From positions 421,001-485,000 of the forward strand of contig NZ_CP035417.1 of assembly GCF_004123675.1 (NCBI RefSeq): a DNA stretch of 64,000 bases, given 5' to 3'. The DNA comes from Leisingera sp. NJS204. GTDB taxonomy: Bacteria > Pseudomonadota > Alphaproteobacteria > Rhodobacterales > Rhodobacteraceae. The notes under the pieces are model-generated. The model did not search any database, was not told the origin of the DNA, and worked only from the letters and a program-made list of their open reading frames with translations. Below, piece after piece: positions 8,475 through 17,459 of this stretch. Every line of letters begins with the position of its first letter. The first letter of the stretch is position 1. Position numbers and translations under genes: made by a program.

Positions 8475-10760
8475 ATGAACAAGGCAATCACCGAAGGTTT
8501 GCAGCTGATGCCGCCAGCATTTGCGGATGGTCTGGACGTCTGGTCCAGCGGCGACGGCACTCCCGGATCAGACACCTATGACGGCGCCGCCAATGCAGTC
8601 TTTGTGGCGGCGGACGCTGATTTCGGCGGCTGCCTGGAGATGCAGAAGACTGAGAACACCCAGAAGCTGCGCTTCATGGGTCAGACGCCGCTGCAACCGG
8701 GCTGCTATTTGCAGATAAAGGTCCGGGTGAAGGCGGTCAGCGGTGCGCTGCCTGCGGTCCGCGTTGCAGGCTGGGCGGGGGCCAGCGGCGGCAGCCATAT
8801 CGGCGGTGTGACTGAGACTGCGCCGCAGGTCTCGTTGACCGCCTATGGCCAAGTGGTGGATGTCACCGGCATTGTCGGCAGCGGTAGCCGCGGCGGGGTG
8901 GACATGCCCTGGGGGCGCAATGCGGCCTACGGCCATTTCGGCCTCGACCTGACCGGCGCCAACGGCGGCGTGGTGCGGATCGACGACATTGAGATCACCG
9001 ACATCACCAGCGCCTTTGTGCGGGATATGCTAAGCGTGGTGGACGTCACCGACTATGGTGCGGTGGGCAATGGCAGCTTTGATTGCACGGCGGCCTTTGA
9101 AGCGGCGGACGCGGCAGCAGACGGGCGGCGCATCCTGGTGCCCGCAGGGGATTTCCGCCTGAACAGCACCGTTTCACTGAACCACCAGGCCGTGTTCGAA
9201 GGCACCGTTTCCATGCCGGACAGTCAGATGCTGTTGCTGACAAAGAACTTCGATTTCCCCGCATATGCGGCGGCATTCGGCAATGAGGAGCTGGGGTTCA
9301 AAAAGGCGTTTCAGGCGCTGATCAATAACGCAGATCACGAATCCCTGGATCTGAAGGGCCGCAAGATCACCGTCACCGGGCCGATCGACATGCAAGCCGC
9401 AGTCCCGAACAAAAGCTCTTATGCGACCCGCCGGGTGATCCGCAACGGCCAATTGGAGGCCGCCAGCAATGCGGCCTGGGACACCGGTGCGGTGACCTCG
9501 CAGGCAACCTACAGTGCCTCGGACTCCAAAAAACTGACCAATGTTGCGAACATCGCGAATATTGCAGTTGGCTCGTTGGTCGAAGGCGCCGGAGTGGGCC
9601 GCGAGATTTATGTGAAATCCAAAAATACCGGCGCCGGAGAGCTGACCCTCAGCGCGGCGCTTTATGATGCCGAAGGCACCCAGACGTTCACCTTCCGCGA
9701 CTTCAAATATCTGGTGGATTTCAGCGGCTTCAGTTCGCTCAGCAAGTTTGGCATGGAAGGCATCGAATTCCAGTGCAATTCCCGCTGCAGCGCAGTGCGG
9801 CTGGCGCCGGCCGGGTCGGTGAATTCGTTCGACAGCTGTTTCTTTTCACGCCCTAAGGACCGCGGAATTACGTCGGCCGGAACCGGCTGCCAGGGTATTC
9901 TGGTCGACAATTGCCAGTTCCTGTCAGCTGAGGACCCGCTGGACGTTCCAGACCGGGTCAGCATCGGCCTTAACGTCAATTCCAACGACGCCAAGCTGCG
10001 CAGCAACCGGGCCACAAGGTTCCGCCATTTCGCGCTGCTGGCGGGCGGCAACAATACGGTAACCGGAAATCACTTCTTTCAGGGCGACAGCATCGCCAAC
10101 GGCGTGCGCACAGCAGGTCTGGTGCTGGCCTCCAACAACTGCACCTCAACCGTGTCGGACAACTACATCGACAATTGCTTTATCGAATGGACCAACGAGC
10201 GGGACGCAACACCTGATTTCACCGGCGGGTTTTCATTCAGCGCCTTGTCAGTGAGTGCCAATGTGTTCCTGTCCGGCGATGTCGCACCGTGGTTCAGCTA
10301 CATCGTCGTCAAACCCTACGGCAGCGGCCATTTCCTGAACGGGCTTTCTGTCACCGGCAATAAATTCCGCTCGCTTCAGGGCAGCATTGACCGGGCGGAG
10401 CGCGTGGATACCAGTTTTTCGGATCTGGATTTCAGCCGGTCCAAAAACGTCGATTTCAGCGGCAACATGTATCATAATGTCACGGCGCAAACCGCCAATC
10501 CGCTGCGGGTGCGGCATGATCAATCTTCGGCCTCAACCTCCTGGCCGGTGCGGGCCGAAGGGCTGCTGCCGTTCCAAGGGTTCGCCCGCTATGTCGACAG
10601 CGTGGTGCCGCTGGGCGCGCTGAAGAGCAGCGGCAACAGCACCCGCTACATTGTGCCGTATACCGAAGCGCAGCAAGGCCCGGAAAACGACGAGATCCGG
10701 CTGCGCTGGGGTGAAGCCGTCAAGGGCGAAGTTCAGGTCATCATGCGGATGGACAGCTAA
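8475..10760 (+). CDS. Pectate-lyase-superfamily / right-handed beta-helix protein
   Basis: 761 residues. Residues 1-185 form a beta-rich carbohydrate-binding-like domain; from about 190 the Pectate_lyase_3 entry motif VTDYGAVGNGSFDCTAAFEAA begins, and from about 420 come repeated short beta-helix rungs rich in Asn (VTGNHFF, VSDNYIDN, VTGNKFRS). No signal peptide is visible, so export would have to be by type I secretion or as part of a surface or phage-like structure. It is preceded by GGAGAAGGA. Polysaccharide binding or cleavage is inferred only from the fold. Confidence 0.78.
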   Translation: MNKAITEGLQLMPPAFADGLDVWSSGDGTPGSDTYDGAANAVFVAADADFGGCLEMQKTENTQKLRFMGQTPLQPGCYLQIKVRVKAVSGALPAVRVAGWAGASGGSHIGGVTETAPQVSLTAYGQVVDVTGIVGSGSRGGVDMPWGRNAAYGHFGLDLTGANGGVVRIDDIEITDITSAFVRDMLSVVDVTDYGAVGNGSFDCTAAFEAADAAADGRRILVPAGDFRLNSTVSLNHQAVFEGTVSMPDSQMLLLTKNFDFPAYAAAFGNEELGFKKAFQALINNADHESLDLKGRKITVTGPIDMQAAVPNKSSYATRRVIRNGQLEAASNAAWDTGAVTSQATYSASDSKKLTNVANIANIAVGSLVEGAGVGREIYVKSKNTGAGELTLSAALYDAEGTQTFTFRDFKYLVDFSGFSSLSKFGMEGIEFQCNSRCSAVRLAPAGSVNSFDSCFFSRPKDRGITSAGTGCQGILVDNCQFLSAEDPLDVPDRVSIGLNVNSNDAKLRSNRATRFRHFALLAGGNNTVTGNHFFQGDSIANGVRTAGLVLASNNCTSTVSDNYIDNCFIEWTNERDATPDFTGGFSFSALSVSANVFLSGDVAPWFSYIVVKPYGSGHFLNGLSVTGNKFRSLQGSIDRAERVDTSFSDLDFSRSKNVDFSGNMYHNVTAQTANPLRVRHDQSSASTSWPVRAEGLLPFQGFARYVDSVVPLGALKSSGNSTRYIVPYTEAQQGPENDEIRLRWGEAVKGEVQVIMRMDS

Positions 10761-11257
10761 CCAGTGCCGCCGGAGTGCTGAAGATCGGTGGCGGCAAGGC
10801 GGAAGGCCTTGCCAAAGCCGGCGTTCAGATGCGCCCCCGTCACAGTAAACCGCACAAAGGTGAAATCAGCCAGTTGCAGATACAGCTTGGCCTTCGGCTG
10901 GCGGCGCAGGTAATGCGCGGCCAGCACTTCATGCTCCGGGTCCTGGCGGCTGAGAAAACGCGCCCGGCACATCAGGCTCAGGCGCGGATGGGCCAGCGGA
11001 TCGCCTTTGCCTCCCGGCTCTCCGACCAGCAGCGAACAGGCCGGCCGCTGAAGCAGTGCAGCCGTGTGCAGCGCCAGGCCGGAGATCAGGCTGACAGGAT
11101 CCCCCTGCGGATCCAGTCCGAAAGCCACCCGTGTGACCAGCGGGCTGCCATCCTCCAGCAGCACGCCAAGGGCGGCAAAGCGGGCGCTTGCCATCAGGCT
11201 TTGGGCCAAAGCGCGGGCGTCGTCATCTGCGGGTCGGACCGGGTCGGGCATCGTCAT
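10757..11257 (-). CDS. HugZ-like pyridoxamine 5'-phosphate oxidase fold protein
   Basis: 166 residues with the split-barrel FMN-binding fold: LMASARFAALGVL...GSPLVTRVAFG, the dimer strand RLSLMCRARFL, and the C-terminal GAHLNAGFGKAFRL motif of the HugZ/haem-utilisation group (COG0748). Members bind flavin or haem; HugZ itself breaks down haem. The catalytic activity here is not established. It ends convergently with the beta-helix gene, overlapping four bases. Confidence 0.8.
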   Translation of the reverse strand: MTMPDPVRPADDDARALAQSLMASARFAALGVLLEDGSPLVTRVAFGLDPQGDPVSLISGLALHTAALLQRPACSLLVGEPGGKGDPLAHPRLSLMCRARFLSRQDPEHEVLAAHYLRRQPKAKLYLQLADFTFVRFTVTGAHLNAGFGKAFRLAATDLQHSGGTG

Positions 11258-11278
11258 TTCTGGTTTCCTTTAAAGGCT

Positions 11279-11938
11279 TCAGAACCTTTGCCACACCCCC
11301 ATCTCCAGACCAAGGCTGCGCTGGCCTGTGTTGCGGTATTCCAGCCCCAGGATCAGCTCGCGGCTGCCGACCAGCGGATAGCGCAGGGCCGGGGTCAGCG
11401 CATAGGAAAACCGGCCGCCGCCCGGTTTGGACGTCTCGACCTGCAGCATTGGTGCGACTTTTCCGGGCCGGTTCAGACCGATGGTGGCGTCCAGTTTCCA
11501 GGCCGCATCAAATCCGCTGTTGCGCAGCTCGTATGCGGCATCGACCGCCAGCCAGCCGGTGCTTTGGCCGGTCTCAAAACTGCGCCCGTAAGACAGTGTT
11601 GTCTTTTGCATCATTTGCCAAAGACCCCGGTAATGATTGCCGCCGACCCCTGTCTCAACCGCCAGCCGGAAACGGGGACCGGCGTGCAGCTGCGATCGGG
11701 CAAACATCAGCGCGTGGCCGGAGCCAGCCGAGCTTTGGTTCAGGTCAATGCCGAGGGTTAGCTTGGAGGTAATGCCAAATGCGCCATAATAGCTCAGCTC
11801 TTGGGCGCCTTCATCACCGGTTTGCCGGTAGGTGGCGCTGGCAGACGCAAACCCCCTGCCTGGCTTCTCCAGCCATGCGCCGCCAGCCACCGGCTGGGCC
11901 AGCGTCAGGGCAAGGCAAACGGCACAGGCAGGTTTCAT
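11279..11938 (-). CDS. Predicted outer-membrane beta-barrel protein
   Basis: 219 residues beginning with a signal peptide (MKPACAVCLALTLAQPVAGG). The mature part is a run of alternating aromatic/hydrophobic strands (GFASASATYRQ, KLTLGIDLNQ, RELILGLEYR) and it ends in aromatic Phe (VWQRF), the signature for BAM-mediated outer-membrane insertion. I do not recognise a named family. It lies 21 bases upstream of the HugZ-like gene on the same strand, so the two are probably cotranscribed. Confidence 0.7.
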   Translation of the reverse strand: MKPACAVCLALTLAQPVAGGAWLEKPGRGFASASATYRQTGDEGAQELSYYGAFGITSKLTLGIDLNQSSAGSGHALMFARSQLHAGPRFRLAVETGVGGNHYRGLWQMMQKTTLSYGRSFETGQSTGWLAVDAAYELRNSGFDAAWKLDATIGLNRPGKVAPMLQVETSKPGGGRFSYALTPALRYPLVGSRELILGLEYRNTGQRSLGLEMGVWQRF

Positions 11939-12091
11939 CCCAAAACCCTCAGAACACTGCGGTAAGAGTTTCGATTTATGGTTAAGGTTGTATTAAATTT
12001 TTACTTTACACGAAATGATTGCCGTCTCAAAAAAGGTGGTGCGCTTCATGCGCGAACGGGCGTAGGCTGGAGGAATTCAACGGAGGGGCCA

Positions 12092-12415
12092 ATGCCGAAA
12101 ATAGCAAAAACCGCTGATATCCAAACCGTTATCACCACATTTGAGATGACGCCGGGGACCTGTCAGGACCTTTTGGAGGCGCTGCAGGATGCCTACGCGG
12201 ACTTCATCTCGAAACAGCCCGGCTTTGTTGCCGCTGGACTGCATGTGAATGACGCGCAGACCCGTATCGCCAATTACTCGCAATGGCGCCGCCGCGAGGA
12301 TTTCATGGCAATGCTGCGCAGTCCCGAAATGCGCGAGCGCAACCGCAAGATCAATGAACTGTGCCGCAGTTTTGAGCCGGTGATGTATGACGTGGCAGAG
12401 GTGTTCGGCACCTAA
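12092..12415 (+). CDS. Antibiotic-biosynthesis-monooxygenase (ABM) fold protein
   Basis: 107 residues. The dimeric ferredoxin-like ABM fold is suggested by VITTFEMTPGTCQDLLEAL, QPGFVAAGLHVNDAQTRIANYSQW and a hydrophobic C-terminal strand. Such small proteins act as quinol monooxygenases or detoxify reactive species; the specific reaction is unknown. The ATG at 12092 is chosen because GGAGG lies just upstream and the homologous region begins there. Monocistronic. Confidence 0.78.
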   Translation: MPKIAKTADIQTVITTFEMTPGTCQDLLEALQDAYADFISKQPGFVAAGLHVNDAQTRIANYSQWRRREDFMAMLRSPEMRERNRKINELCRSFEPVMYDVAEVFGT

Positions 12416-12522
12416 GCTTTTGCCAGTTCCACCCAAAACGGCGCCTGCTTTGACCCCGGTCATGGCGGGATGCCACCGGCAGGGCTATCATTGACAGGAA
12501 CATCAACCGACGGAGGTTTGCT

Positions 12523-12930
12523 ATGTACCACAATGTCCTGGTGCCGATTTCATTCGATCCCGAACGGGGCGTGACCGGGCCGCTGAAAGTGGCGCGGCTG
12601 CTGTCCGCCCCCGGCGCCAACGTGACGCTGCTGCATGTGATCGAGCAGGTCCCGGCCTATGCGATTTCCTACATTCCGGCAGATTTTATGGACGGCACCC
12701 GCAGCGCGCTGCAGGCCGAGCTGGACGGGCTGGCCAAGACCCTGCCCAATGCCCGCGGAGAACTGGTTGAGGGCCATTCCGGCCGCACCATTCTGGACTG
12801 GGCCGAGCAGAACCAGCCGGACCTGATCATCCTCGCCTCGCACCGCCCGTCAATGCAGGATCTGCTGTGGGGATCGACCTCGGGCCATGTGGTGCGCCAC
12901 GCTGCTTGTGCGGTGCATGTGGTGCGCTGA
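12523..12930 (+). CDS. Universal stress protein (UspA family)
   Basis: 135 residues with the UspA fold: MYHNVLVPISFD at the N-terminus, a mid-region VTLLHVIE strand, and the C-terminal nucleotide-binding segment LIILASHRPSMQDLLWGSTSGHVVRHAACAVHVVR, where G-2X-G-9X-G(S/T) is degenerate but recognisable. A second UspA gene sits inside the DHPS operon (36074-36484) and shares the ending VVRHA-CAVHV. RBS GGAGG. Confidence 0.9.
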   Translation: MYHNVLVPISFDPERGVTGPLKVARLLSAPGANVTLLHVIEQVPAYAISYIPADFMDGTRSALQAELDGLAKTLPNARGELVEGHSGRTILDWAEQNQPDLIILASHRPSMQDLLWGSTSGHVVRHAACAVHVVR

Positions 12931-12940
12931 CGCCGCCCCG

Positions 12941-13555
12941 TCAGGCCGGGACCGCCGCCTTTAGCAACCTCCAGGCCAGCCGGATCGCCGCCCCCGGCAG
13001 CATGGCTGAGCGCAGCAGCACCTTGTTGGAATTCACCGCTTCGGCGATACGGGCATAGTGCACCTGCTTGTCCGCAGGCGAGCGCAGCAGGATGGTTTCG
13101 GCCTGCTGCATCGCCCGCTCGGTCTGCCGCTTGATCTGCGGCACAGCAGCTGGTTTTACCGCACGGTACAGATTCAATCCCTTGCGCTTTGGCTTTTGCG
13201 CCGGGTCCAGATTGCTGTTGACCGCCTGGGTCAGCGTGTCCTGCACCAGGACCAGCGCTTTGGTTGCTTCGGCATAGGCATGGTTGCCGCCCAGCTGCTG
13301 AACCGCCAGTTTATAGGTGTGGCGGTAGCAGTCGTATTTGTAGACCTTCGGCAAGGTCCCGCAGCGGTCAAAACCGCGCGTCAATGTGGTGACAACGCTT
13401 TTTGTCGCCCGCGAGCTCAGCCCGCTGCGCTGGCCGCCGCCGCCGCTGCTTGCGCCGCTGTCCCGGCTGCCGCCGCCGCCGCCTTCGCCGCCAAAGGCAG
13501 GGGTGCTGGCGAGGATCAGGGTCAGAACTCCGGCCTGAATGGTTTTGCTGCTCAA
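12941..13555 (-). CDS. Hypothetical exported protein, Gly/Ser-rich N-terminus
   Basis: 204 residues. A signal peptide (VLTLILASTPAFG) is followed by a Gly/Ser-rich linker at about residues 22-45 and a basic helical domain with two Cys (RCGTLPKVYKYDC). I do not recognise a family. It converges with the uspA gene, and the frame is open and preserved over a stretch whose other frames are also open, so confidence rests mainly on the signal peptide. Confidence 0.6.
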   Translation of the reverse strand: MSSKTIQAGVLTLILASTPAFGGEGGGGGSRDSGASSGGGGQRSGLSSRATKSVVTTLTRGFDRCGTLPKVYKYDCYRHTYKLAVQQLGGNHAYAEATKALVLVQDTLTQAVNSNLDPAQKPKRKGLNLYRAVKPAAVPQIKRQTERAMQQAETILLRSPADKQVHYARIAEAVNSNKVLLRSAMLPGAAIRLAWRLLKAAVPA

Positions 13556-13720
13556 GTGTGCCTCCGCGGTTTTTGCTGTGATTTTTGGTCAGCTTACCAC
13601 GGGTCAGCCCCGTGTGAATGGGCGGAATCCCGCAATTATCGCGAATTTACGGCACTGTTGTCTTGTGCCGGGCTGCGGCGCTGCCCACCTGAGTTGCTGG
13701 AGTTGTGTAAGGAGACGCAG

Positions 13721-13984
13721 ATGCAGTGCCCGATTGACGGAACCCAGCTGGTCATGAGCGACCGCGCCGGGGTGGAAATTGATTATTGCCCGAAATGCCG
13801 CGGCGTGTGGCTGGACCGGGGCGAGCTGGACAAGATCATCGAGCGCTCCGCCCAGCCAGTGCAGACCGCCCCGCAGCAGCCGCAGCGGAATGACGACCGG
13901 GGCGGCGATTATGATCCGCGCTACGGCAAGAAACCCTATAAGAAGAAAAAGAAGAATCTTCTGGAAGATCTGTTCGACTTCTGA
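13721..13984 (+). CDS. TFIIB-type zinc-finger protein
   Basis: 87 residues. N-terminal zf-TFIIB motif: CPIDG at residues 3-7 and CPKCRGVWLDRGELDKI at about 24-40, giving a CxxD/CxxC zinc site followed by the family's WLDRGELD. The C-terminus is a Lys-rich tail ending LLEDLFDF. AAGGAGA lies upstream of the ATG at 13721, which decides the start over a much longer open frame. Function unknown; common in Proteobacteria. Confidence 0.88.
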   Translation: MQCPIDGTQLVMSDRAGVEIDYCPKCRGVWLDRGELDKIIERSAQPVQTAPQQPQRNDDRGGDYDPRYGKKPYKKKKKNLLEDLFDF

Positions 13985-14041
13985 CCCGCATCAGGCGCCG
14001 CCCCGGTGACGCGGGGGCGGCAGGCCATTGGCTCAGGGGCG

Positions 14042-14509
14042 CTAATGCATGGTGCAGAAGGATCCGTGTTTGGCATCCTTCATCAGAGTGTCGAAATCAT
14101 CCCCTTTCATTTCCACCAATGTCTTGTGGTCGCCGGCCTCGAACCAGACTTTGTCCAGGCCGCTGAGGCTGTCGTCAATGACCGTCGGCACATGATAGGC
14201 TTGGCCCACGCAGGGGGCAGCGCCAGGGTCGCAATCGTCAAAGACCTGGTTCAGCTCATATTCCGGCGCCAGGCCAAGACGGCGGTCCATCATTGATTGC
14301 AGCGCGTGCAGATCAACCGTCTGATTGGAGGGCACCACGGCAAGCACCGGGCCTTCCTCCATGTGGATAAGCACCGATTTTGCCAGATGGTCCCCCGGCA
14401 CATGGGCGCTTTCGGCGCATTCGGCGGACGTGGCGGTATAGGGATGGCGGACCGTGCCGAACGGCAGGCCTTGTGCCTCCAGATGATGTTTCAGGCGTGA
14501 GGCGATCAT
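14042..14509 (-). CDS. YbaK/ProX-type aminoacyl-tRNA deacylase
   Basis: 155 residues of the YbaK/EbsC fold: HPYTATSAECAESAHVPGDHLAKSVLI with the catalytic-type Lys, and GQAYHVPTVIDDSL. Family members hydrolyse mischarged tRNAs (Cys/Ala-tRNA-Pro and similar) in trans. The start at 14509 is supported by AGGAGG eight bases upstream; the frame stays open for another 90 codons but without homology. Confidence 0.85.
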   Translation of the reverse strand: MIASRLKHHLEAQGLPFGTVRHPYTATSAECAESAHVPGDHLAKSVLIHMEEGPVLAVVPSNQTVDLHALQSMMDRRLGLAPEYELNQVFDDCDPGAAPCVGQAYHVPTVIDDSLSGLDKVWFEAGDHKTLVEMKGDDFDTLMKDAKHGSFCTMH

Positions 14510-14817
14510 CAAAGGGTCCTCCTGTGTTAGGAAAGGCCCCCCGGCCGCTGTGGCGCAGGTCTGGAATGCCGCCAGTGGGTTTGCGATCCTGGAATGGGCG
14601 GCATCGTCAGGTCTGGGCGCAGCCAGCGGCAAGCCGGGGCGCCCCGAAGTTTCCGGTGCCATCCAGTCTGCGGCAGGAGGGGTGAGTCGGGCAAGAGGCA
14701 GGTGTTCCCTCCCCGGCGCGCACGCTGGTTCCTGCCCTCTGCATCCCTCATTGCCCCGCCGCCGCCCATCCGCTATCACACCAGCCAGCTAGAATTCCCC
14801 CATCATGGAGCAGTCAC
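14510..14817. other. Divergent intergenic region between the ybaK-like gene and ettA
   Basis: About 308 bases, very GC-rich. It must contain promoters for both flanking genes, but I could not pick out convincing -35/-10 pairs or a structured element. Confidence 0.4.
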
Positions 14818-16485
14818 ATGGCCGCCTATCAGTACGTCTACCACATGCAGGGTGTCTCCAAGACCTACCCCGGTGGCAAGAAATGCTTTGAAAACATCCA
14901 CCTGTCCTTTCTCCCCGGTGTGAAAATCGGTGTGGTCGGCGTCAACGGCGCCGGTAAGTCCACCCTGATGAAGATCATGGCCGGTCTTGATACCGATTTC
15001 ACCGGTGAAGCCTGGTCTGCCGAAGGTGCCAAAGTCGGCTATCTGCCGCAGGAGCCGAAGCTGGACGAGAGCCTGACTGTGCGGGAAAACGTCATGCTGG
15101 GCGTCAAGGCCAAGAAGGACAAGGTCGACCGCTTCAATCAGATCGCGGTCGAAATGGCCGAGAACTACACCGACGAGCTGATGGAAGAGATGACCGCGCT
15201 GCAAGACAGCATTGATGCGGAAAACCTCTGGGATCTGGACAGCCAGATCGACATCTCGATGGAGGCGCTCCGCTGCCCGCCGGATGATGCCGAGATTGCC
15301 AACCTGTCGGGCGGTGAACGCCGCCGCGTAGCCCTGTGCAAGCTGCTGCTGGAAGCGCCGGAAATGCTGCTGCTCGATGAGCCGACCAACCACCTGGACG
15401 CCGAGACCATCGCCTGGCTGCAGCAGCACCTGATCGACTACAAGGGCACCATCCTCTGCGTCACCCACGACCGCTATTTTCTGGACGATATCACCAGCTG
15501 GATCCTGGAACTGGACCGCGGCCGCGGCATTCCCTACGAGGGCAATTATTCTGCCTGGCTGGAGCAAAAGGCCAAACGCCTGCAGCAGGAAGCGCGCGAA
15601 GACAAATCCAAGCAGAAGACGCTGGAGCGCGAGCTGGAATGGATGCGTCAGGGCGCCAAGGCGCGTCAGGCGAAATCCAAAGCCCGGATCAACGCCTATA
15701 ACGATCTGGCCGGCCAGTCCGAGCGTGAAAAGCTGACCCGCGCCCAGATCGTCATTCCCAACGGCCCGCGTCTGGGATCCAAGGTGATCGACGTCGAAGG
15801 CATCTCCAAACACTACGGCGACAAGCAGCTGGTGGAGGGCCTGTCCTTTGATCTGCCCCCCGGCGGCATTGTCGGTGTGATCGGCCCCAACGGCGCCGGT
15901 AAATCAACACTGTTCCGTATGCTGACCGGCCAGGAGCAGCCCGATGCGGGCACCGTCACTTATGGTGACACCGTGAAGCTGTCCTATGTCGATCAATCGC
16001 GCGATGACCTGAAAGACAATGAAACCGTCTGGGAAGCGATTTCCGGCGGCTCCGAGATCATCCAGCTGGGCGATGCGCAGGTCAATTCCCGCGCCTATTG
16101 CTCTTCGTTCAACTTCAAAGGCGGCGATCAGCAGAAACCGCTGAATCTGCTGTCGGGCGGTGAACGCAACCGGGTCCATATGGCGCGGCTGCTGAAAGAG
16201 GGCGGCAACGTGCTGCTGCTCGACGAGCCGACCAACGACCTGGACGTGGAAACGCTGCGGGCACTGGAAGACGCGCTGGTCGATTTCGCCGGCTGCGCTG
16301 TGGTGATCTCGCACGACCGTTTCTTCCTCGACCGGATCTGCACCCATATGCTGGCGTTTGAAGGCGACGCGCATGTGGAGTGGTTCGAAGGCAACTTCGA
16401 GGACTACGAGGAAGACAAGAAACGCCGTCTGGGAGCCGACGCGCTGGAGCCCAAGCGCCTGAAGCACAAGAAGTTTGTGCGGTGA
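14818..16485 (+). CDS. ettA: Energy-dependent translational throttle protein EttA (ABC-F ATPase)
   Basis: 555 residues with two ABC ATPase domains and no membrane part. Walker A motifs are GVNGAGKST (41-49) and GPNGAGKST (about 354-362), with signatures LSGGERRRV (163-171) and LSGGERNRV and LLLDEPTN in both halves. The inter-domain linker is rich in charged residues (RELEWMRQGAKARQAKSKARI). EttA binds the ribosomal E site and gates the first peptide bond according to ADP/ATP. Length and motifs match EttA rather than Uup. Confidence 0.94.
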   Translation: MAAYQYVYHMQGVSKTYPGGKKCFENIHLSFLPGVKIGVVGVNGAGKSTLMKIMAGLDTDFTGEAWSAEGAKVGYLPQEPKLDESLTVRENVMLGVKAKKDKVDRFNQIAVEMAENYTDELMEEMTALQDSIDAENLWDLDSQIDISMEALRCPPDDAEIANLSGGERRRVALCKLLLEAPEMLLLDEPTNHLDAETIAWLQQHLIDYKGTILCVTHDRYFLDDITSWILELDRGRGIPYEGNYSAWLEQKAKRLQQEAREDKSKQKTLERELEWMRQGAKARQAKSKARINAYNDLAGQSEREKLTRAQIVIPNGPRLGSKVIDVEGISKHYGDKQLVEGLSFDLPPGGIVGVIGPNGAGKSTLFRMLTGQEQPDAGTVTYGDTVKLSYVDQSRDDLKDNETVWEAISGGSEIIQLGDAQVNSRAYCSSFNFKGGDQQKPLNLLSGGERNRVHMARLLKEGGNVLLLDEPTNDLDVETLRALEDALVDFAGCAVVISHDRFFLDRICTHMLAFEGDAHVEWFEGNFEDYEEDKKRRLGADALEPKRLKHKKFVR

Positions 16486-16497
16486 TATGCGCGAACG

Positions 16498-16525
16498 GGG
16501 CGGCCAATTGGCCGCCCTTATTCGT
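16498..16525 (+). terminator. Rho-independent terminator of ettA
   Basis: Perfect inverted repeat GGGCGGCC / GGCCGCCC around AATT, followed by TTATT, starting 12 bases after the ettA stop. Confidence 0.85.
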
Positions 16526-16631
16526 TGTGGCTAAAGCAAGTGGTAAGCCGGGGTGCGCGCAGGTTTCTGGTGTCTGCCAGCCTGCGCCTAAAGAGCAGGT
16601 CGGGCAAGGGCGCGCGCGGCGGCGTGCGTGG

Positions 16632-16646
16632 CACGCCTTTGGCGTG
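16632..16646. repeat. Small hairpin CACGCC-TTT-GGCGTG
   Basis: A 6-bp stem with TTT loop followed by ACGGCGGGC. It resembles the hairpin CGCGCC-TTT-GGCGCG plus ACGGGC inside the IS91 insertion at 56760-56809, with an A-T for G-C compensatory change. The surrounding 16526-16712 holds no gene. Confidence 0.5.
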
Positions 16647-16712
16647 ACGGCGGGCGCGAACGCCCTTCCTCTGGATGGGATGCTGGTTTATTGTATAAAT
16701 GGCACACTGCAA

Positions 16713-17174
16713 CTAGATCGTTATTTCAATGCGGTTCTCACGATCCTTGCCGGAAGGATCATCCCAGCGAATTCTAAGCCACTCTTTTGGGTTAGATTGC
16801 ATGTGAACAAATGCGGCTAATTCAACACTTTGCCCCTTCTCCAATTTGGACATCGGAAATTTCCGGCTGGCTGAATTTTCCTGAATGATGCTGTTTTGCT
16901 CATCCAGTACAAGTCGGACGTTTAAAGCAGGGGCAGGGCCAGTATTGAAGACGCGCAGCTTCCAGGAGGATTTATCAACTTTGTTCAGACGCGCAGACAC
17001 TGCTGCGGTTTTTTCCCTTTTTGCTTCATTTTGTGCAGTTTGTATTTGAATGCGAACGAGTTCGACCTCTCTGTCAGTAAGCCGACTTTGAGACCTGTTG
17101 GCTCTTTTCGTTTCAATGTATGCAAGTAGCGATATAAGGAAAGCTAAACCTGCAACAAATTCGGAAATTTCCAT
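16713..17174 (-). CDS. Hypothetical single-pass membrane protein
   Basis: 153 residues: one N-terminal membrane segment (VAGLAFLISLLAYIE, residues 8-22), a charged coiled-coil-like stretch to about residue 60, then a beta-rich domain (WKLRVFNTGPAPALNVRLVLD) resembling small beta-sandwich modules. No family recognised. It follows the zinc-ribbon gene by eight bases on the same strand, so the two form a pair. Base composition is more AT-rich than the flanking ettA and uvrB, suggesting acquired DNA. Confidence 0.6.
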   Translation of the reverse strand: MEISEFVAGLAFLISLLAYIETKRANRSQSRLTDREVELVRIQIQTAQNEAKREKTAAVSARLNKVDKSSWKLRVFNTGPAPALNVRLVLDEQNSIIQENSASRKFPMSKLEKGQSVELAAFVHMQSNPKEWLRIRWDDPSGKDRENRIEITI

Positions 17175-17182
17175 GGGTTTAC

Positions 17183-17425
17183 CTATTTGAAAATTTTCCT
17201 AAAGTCCGTTCGAATGTCCGCAACTATTTCTTTCTTCATGCCCTCGACGGCACGCGAAATCGTGTCTTGATTTTGATCCATGATATCTTCGTGCGTAAAC
17301 TCCATCCCGCAGGACGTGCATTCATACGTACGCTCAGTTTCGGTTAGGTCATTGTCAAAAGAGAATTCGTCGGACCCGCAAGTTGGACAAAGCATTGCAA
17401 TGCTTCGGGAATAATCGTTTTTCAT
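17183..17425 (-). CDS. Small zinc-ribbon protein
   Basis: 80 residues with one zinc ribbon: CPTCGS at about 13-18 and CTSCGMEF at about 36-43, then a helical acidic tail. The ATG at 17425 is followed directly by the ribbon. It lies 35 bases downstream of the uvrB stop and eight upstream of the membrane protein, so it may be read from the uvrB transcript. Function unknown. Confidence 0.65.
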   Translation of the reverse strand: MKNDYSRSIAMLCPTCGSDEFSFDNDLTETERTYECTSCGMEFTHEDIMDQNQDTISRAVEGMKKEIVADIRTDFRKIFK

Positions 17426-17459
17426 TGAGCTCAAATCTCCTTGGTCGATTAACTTAGTG

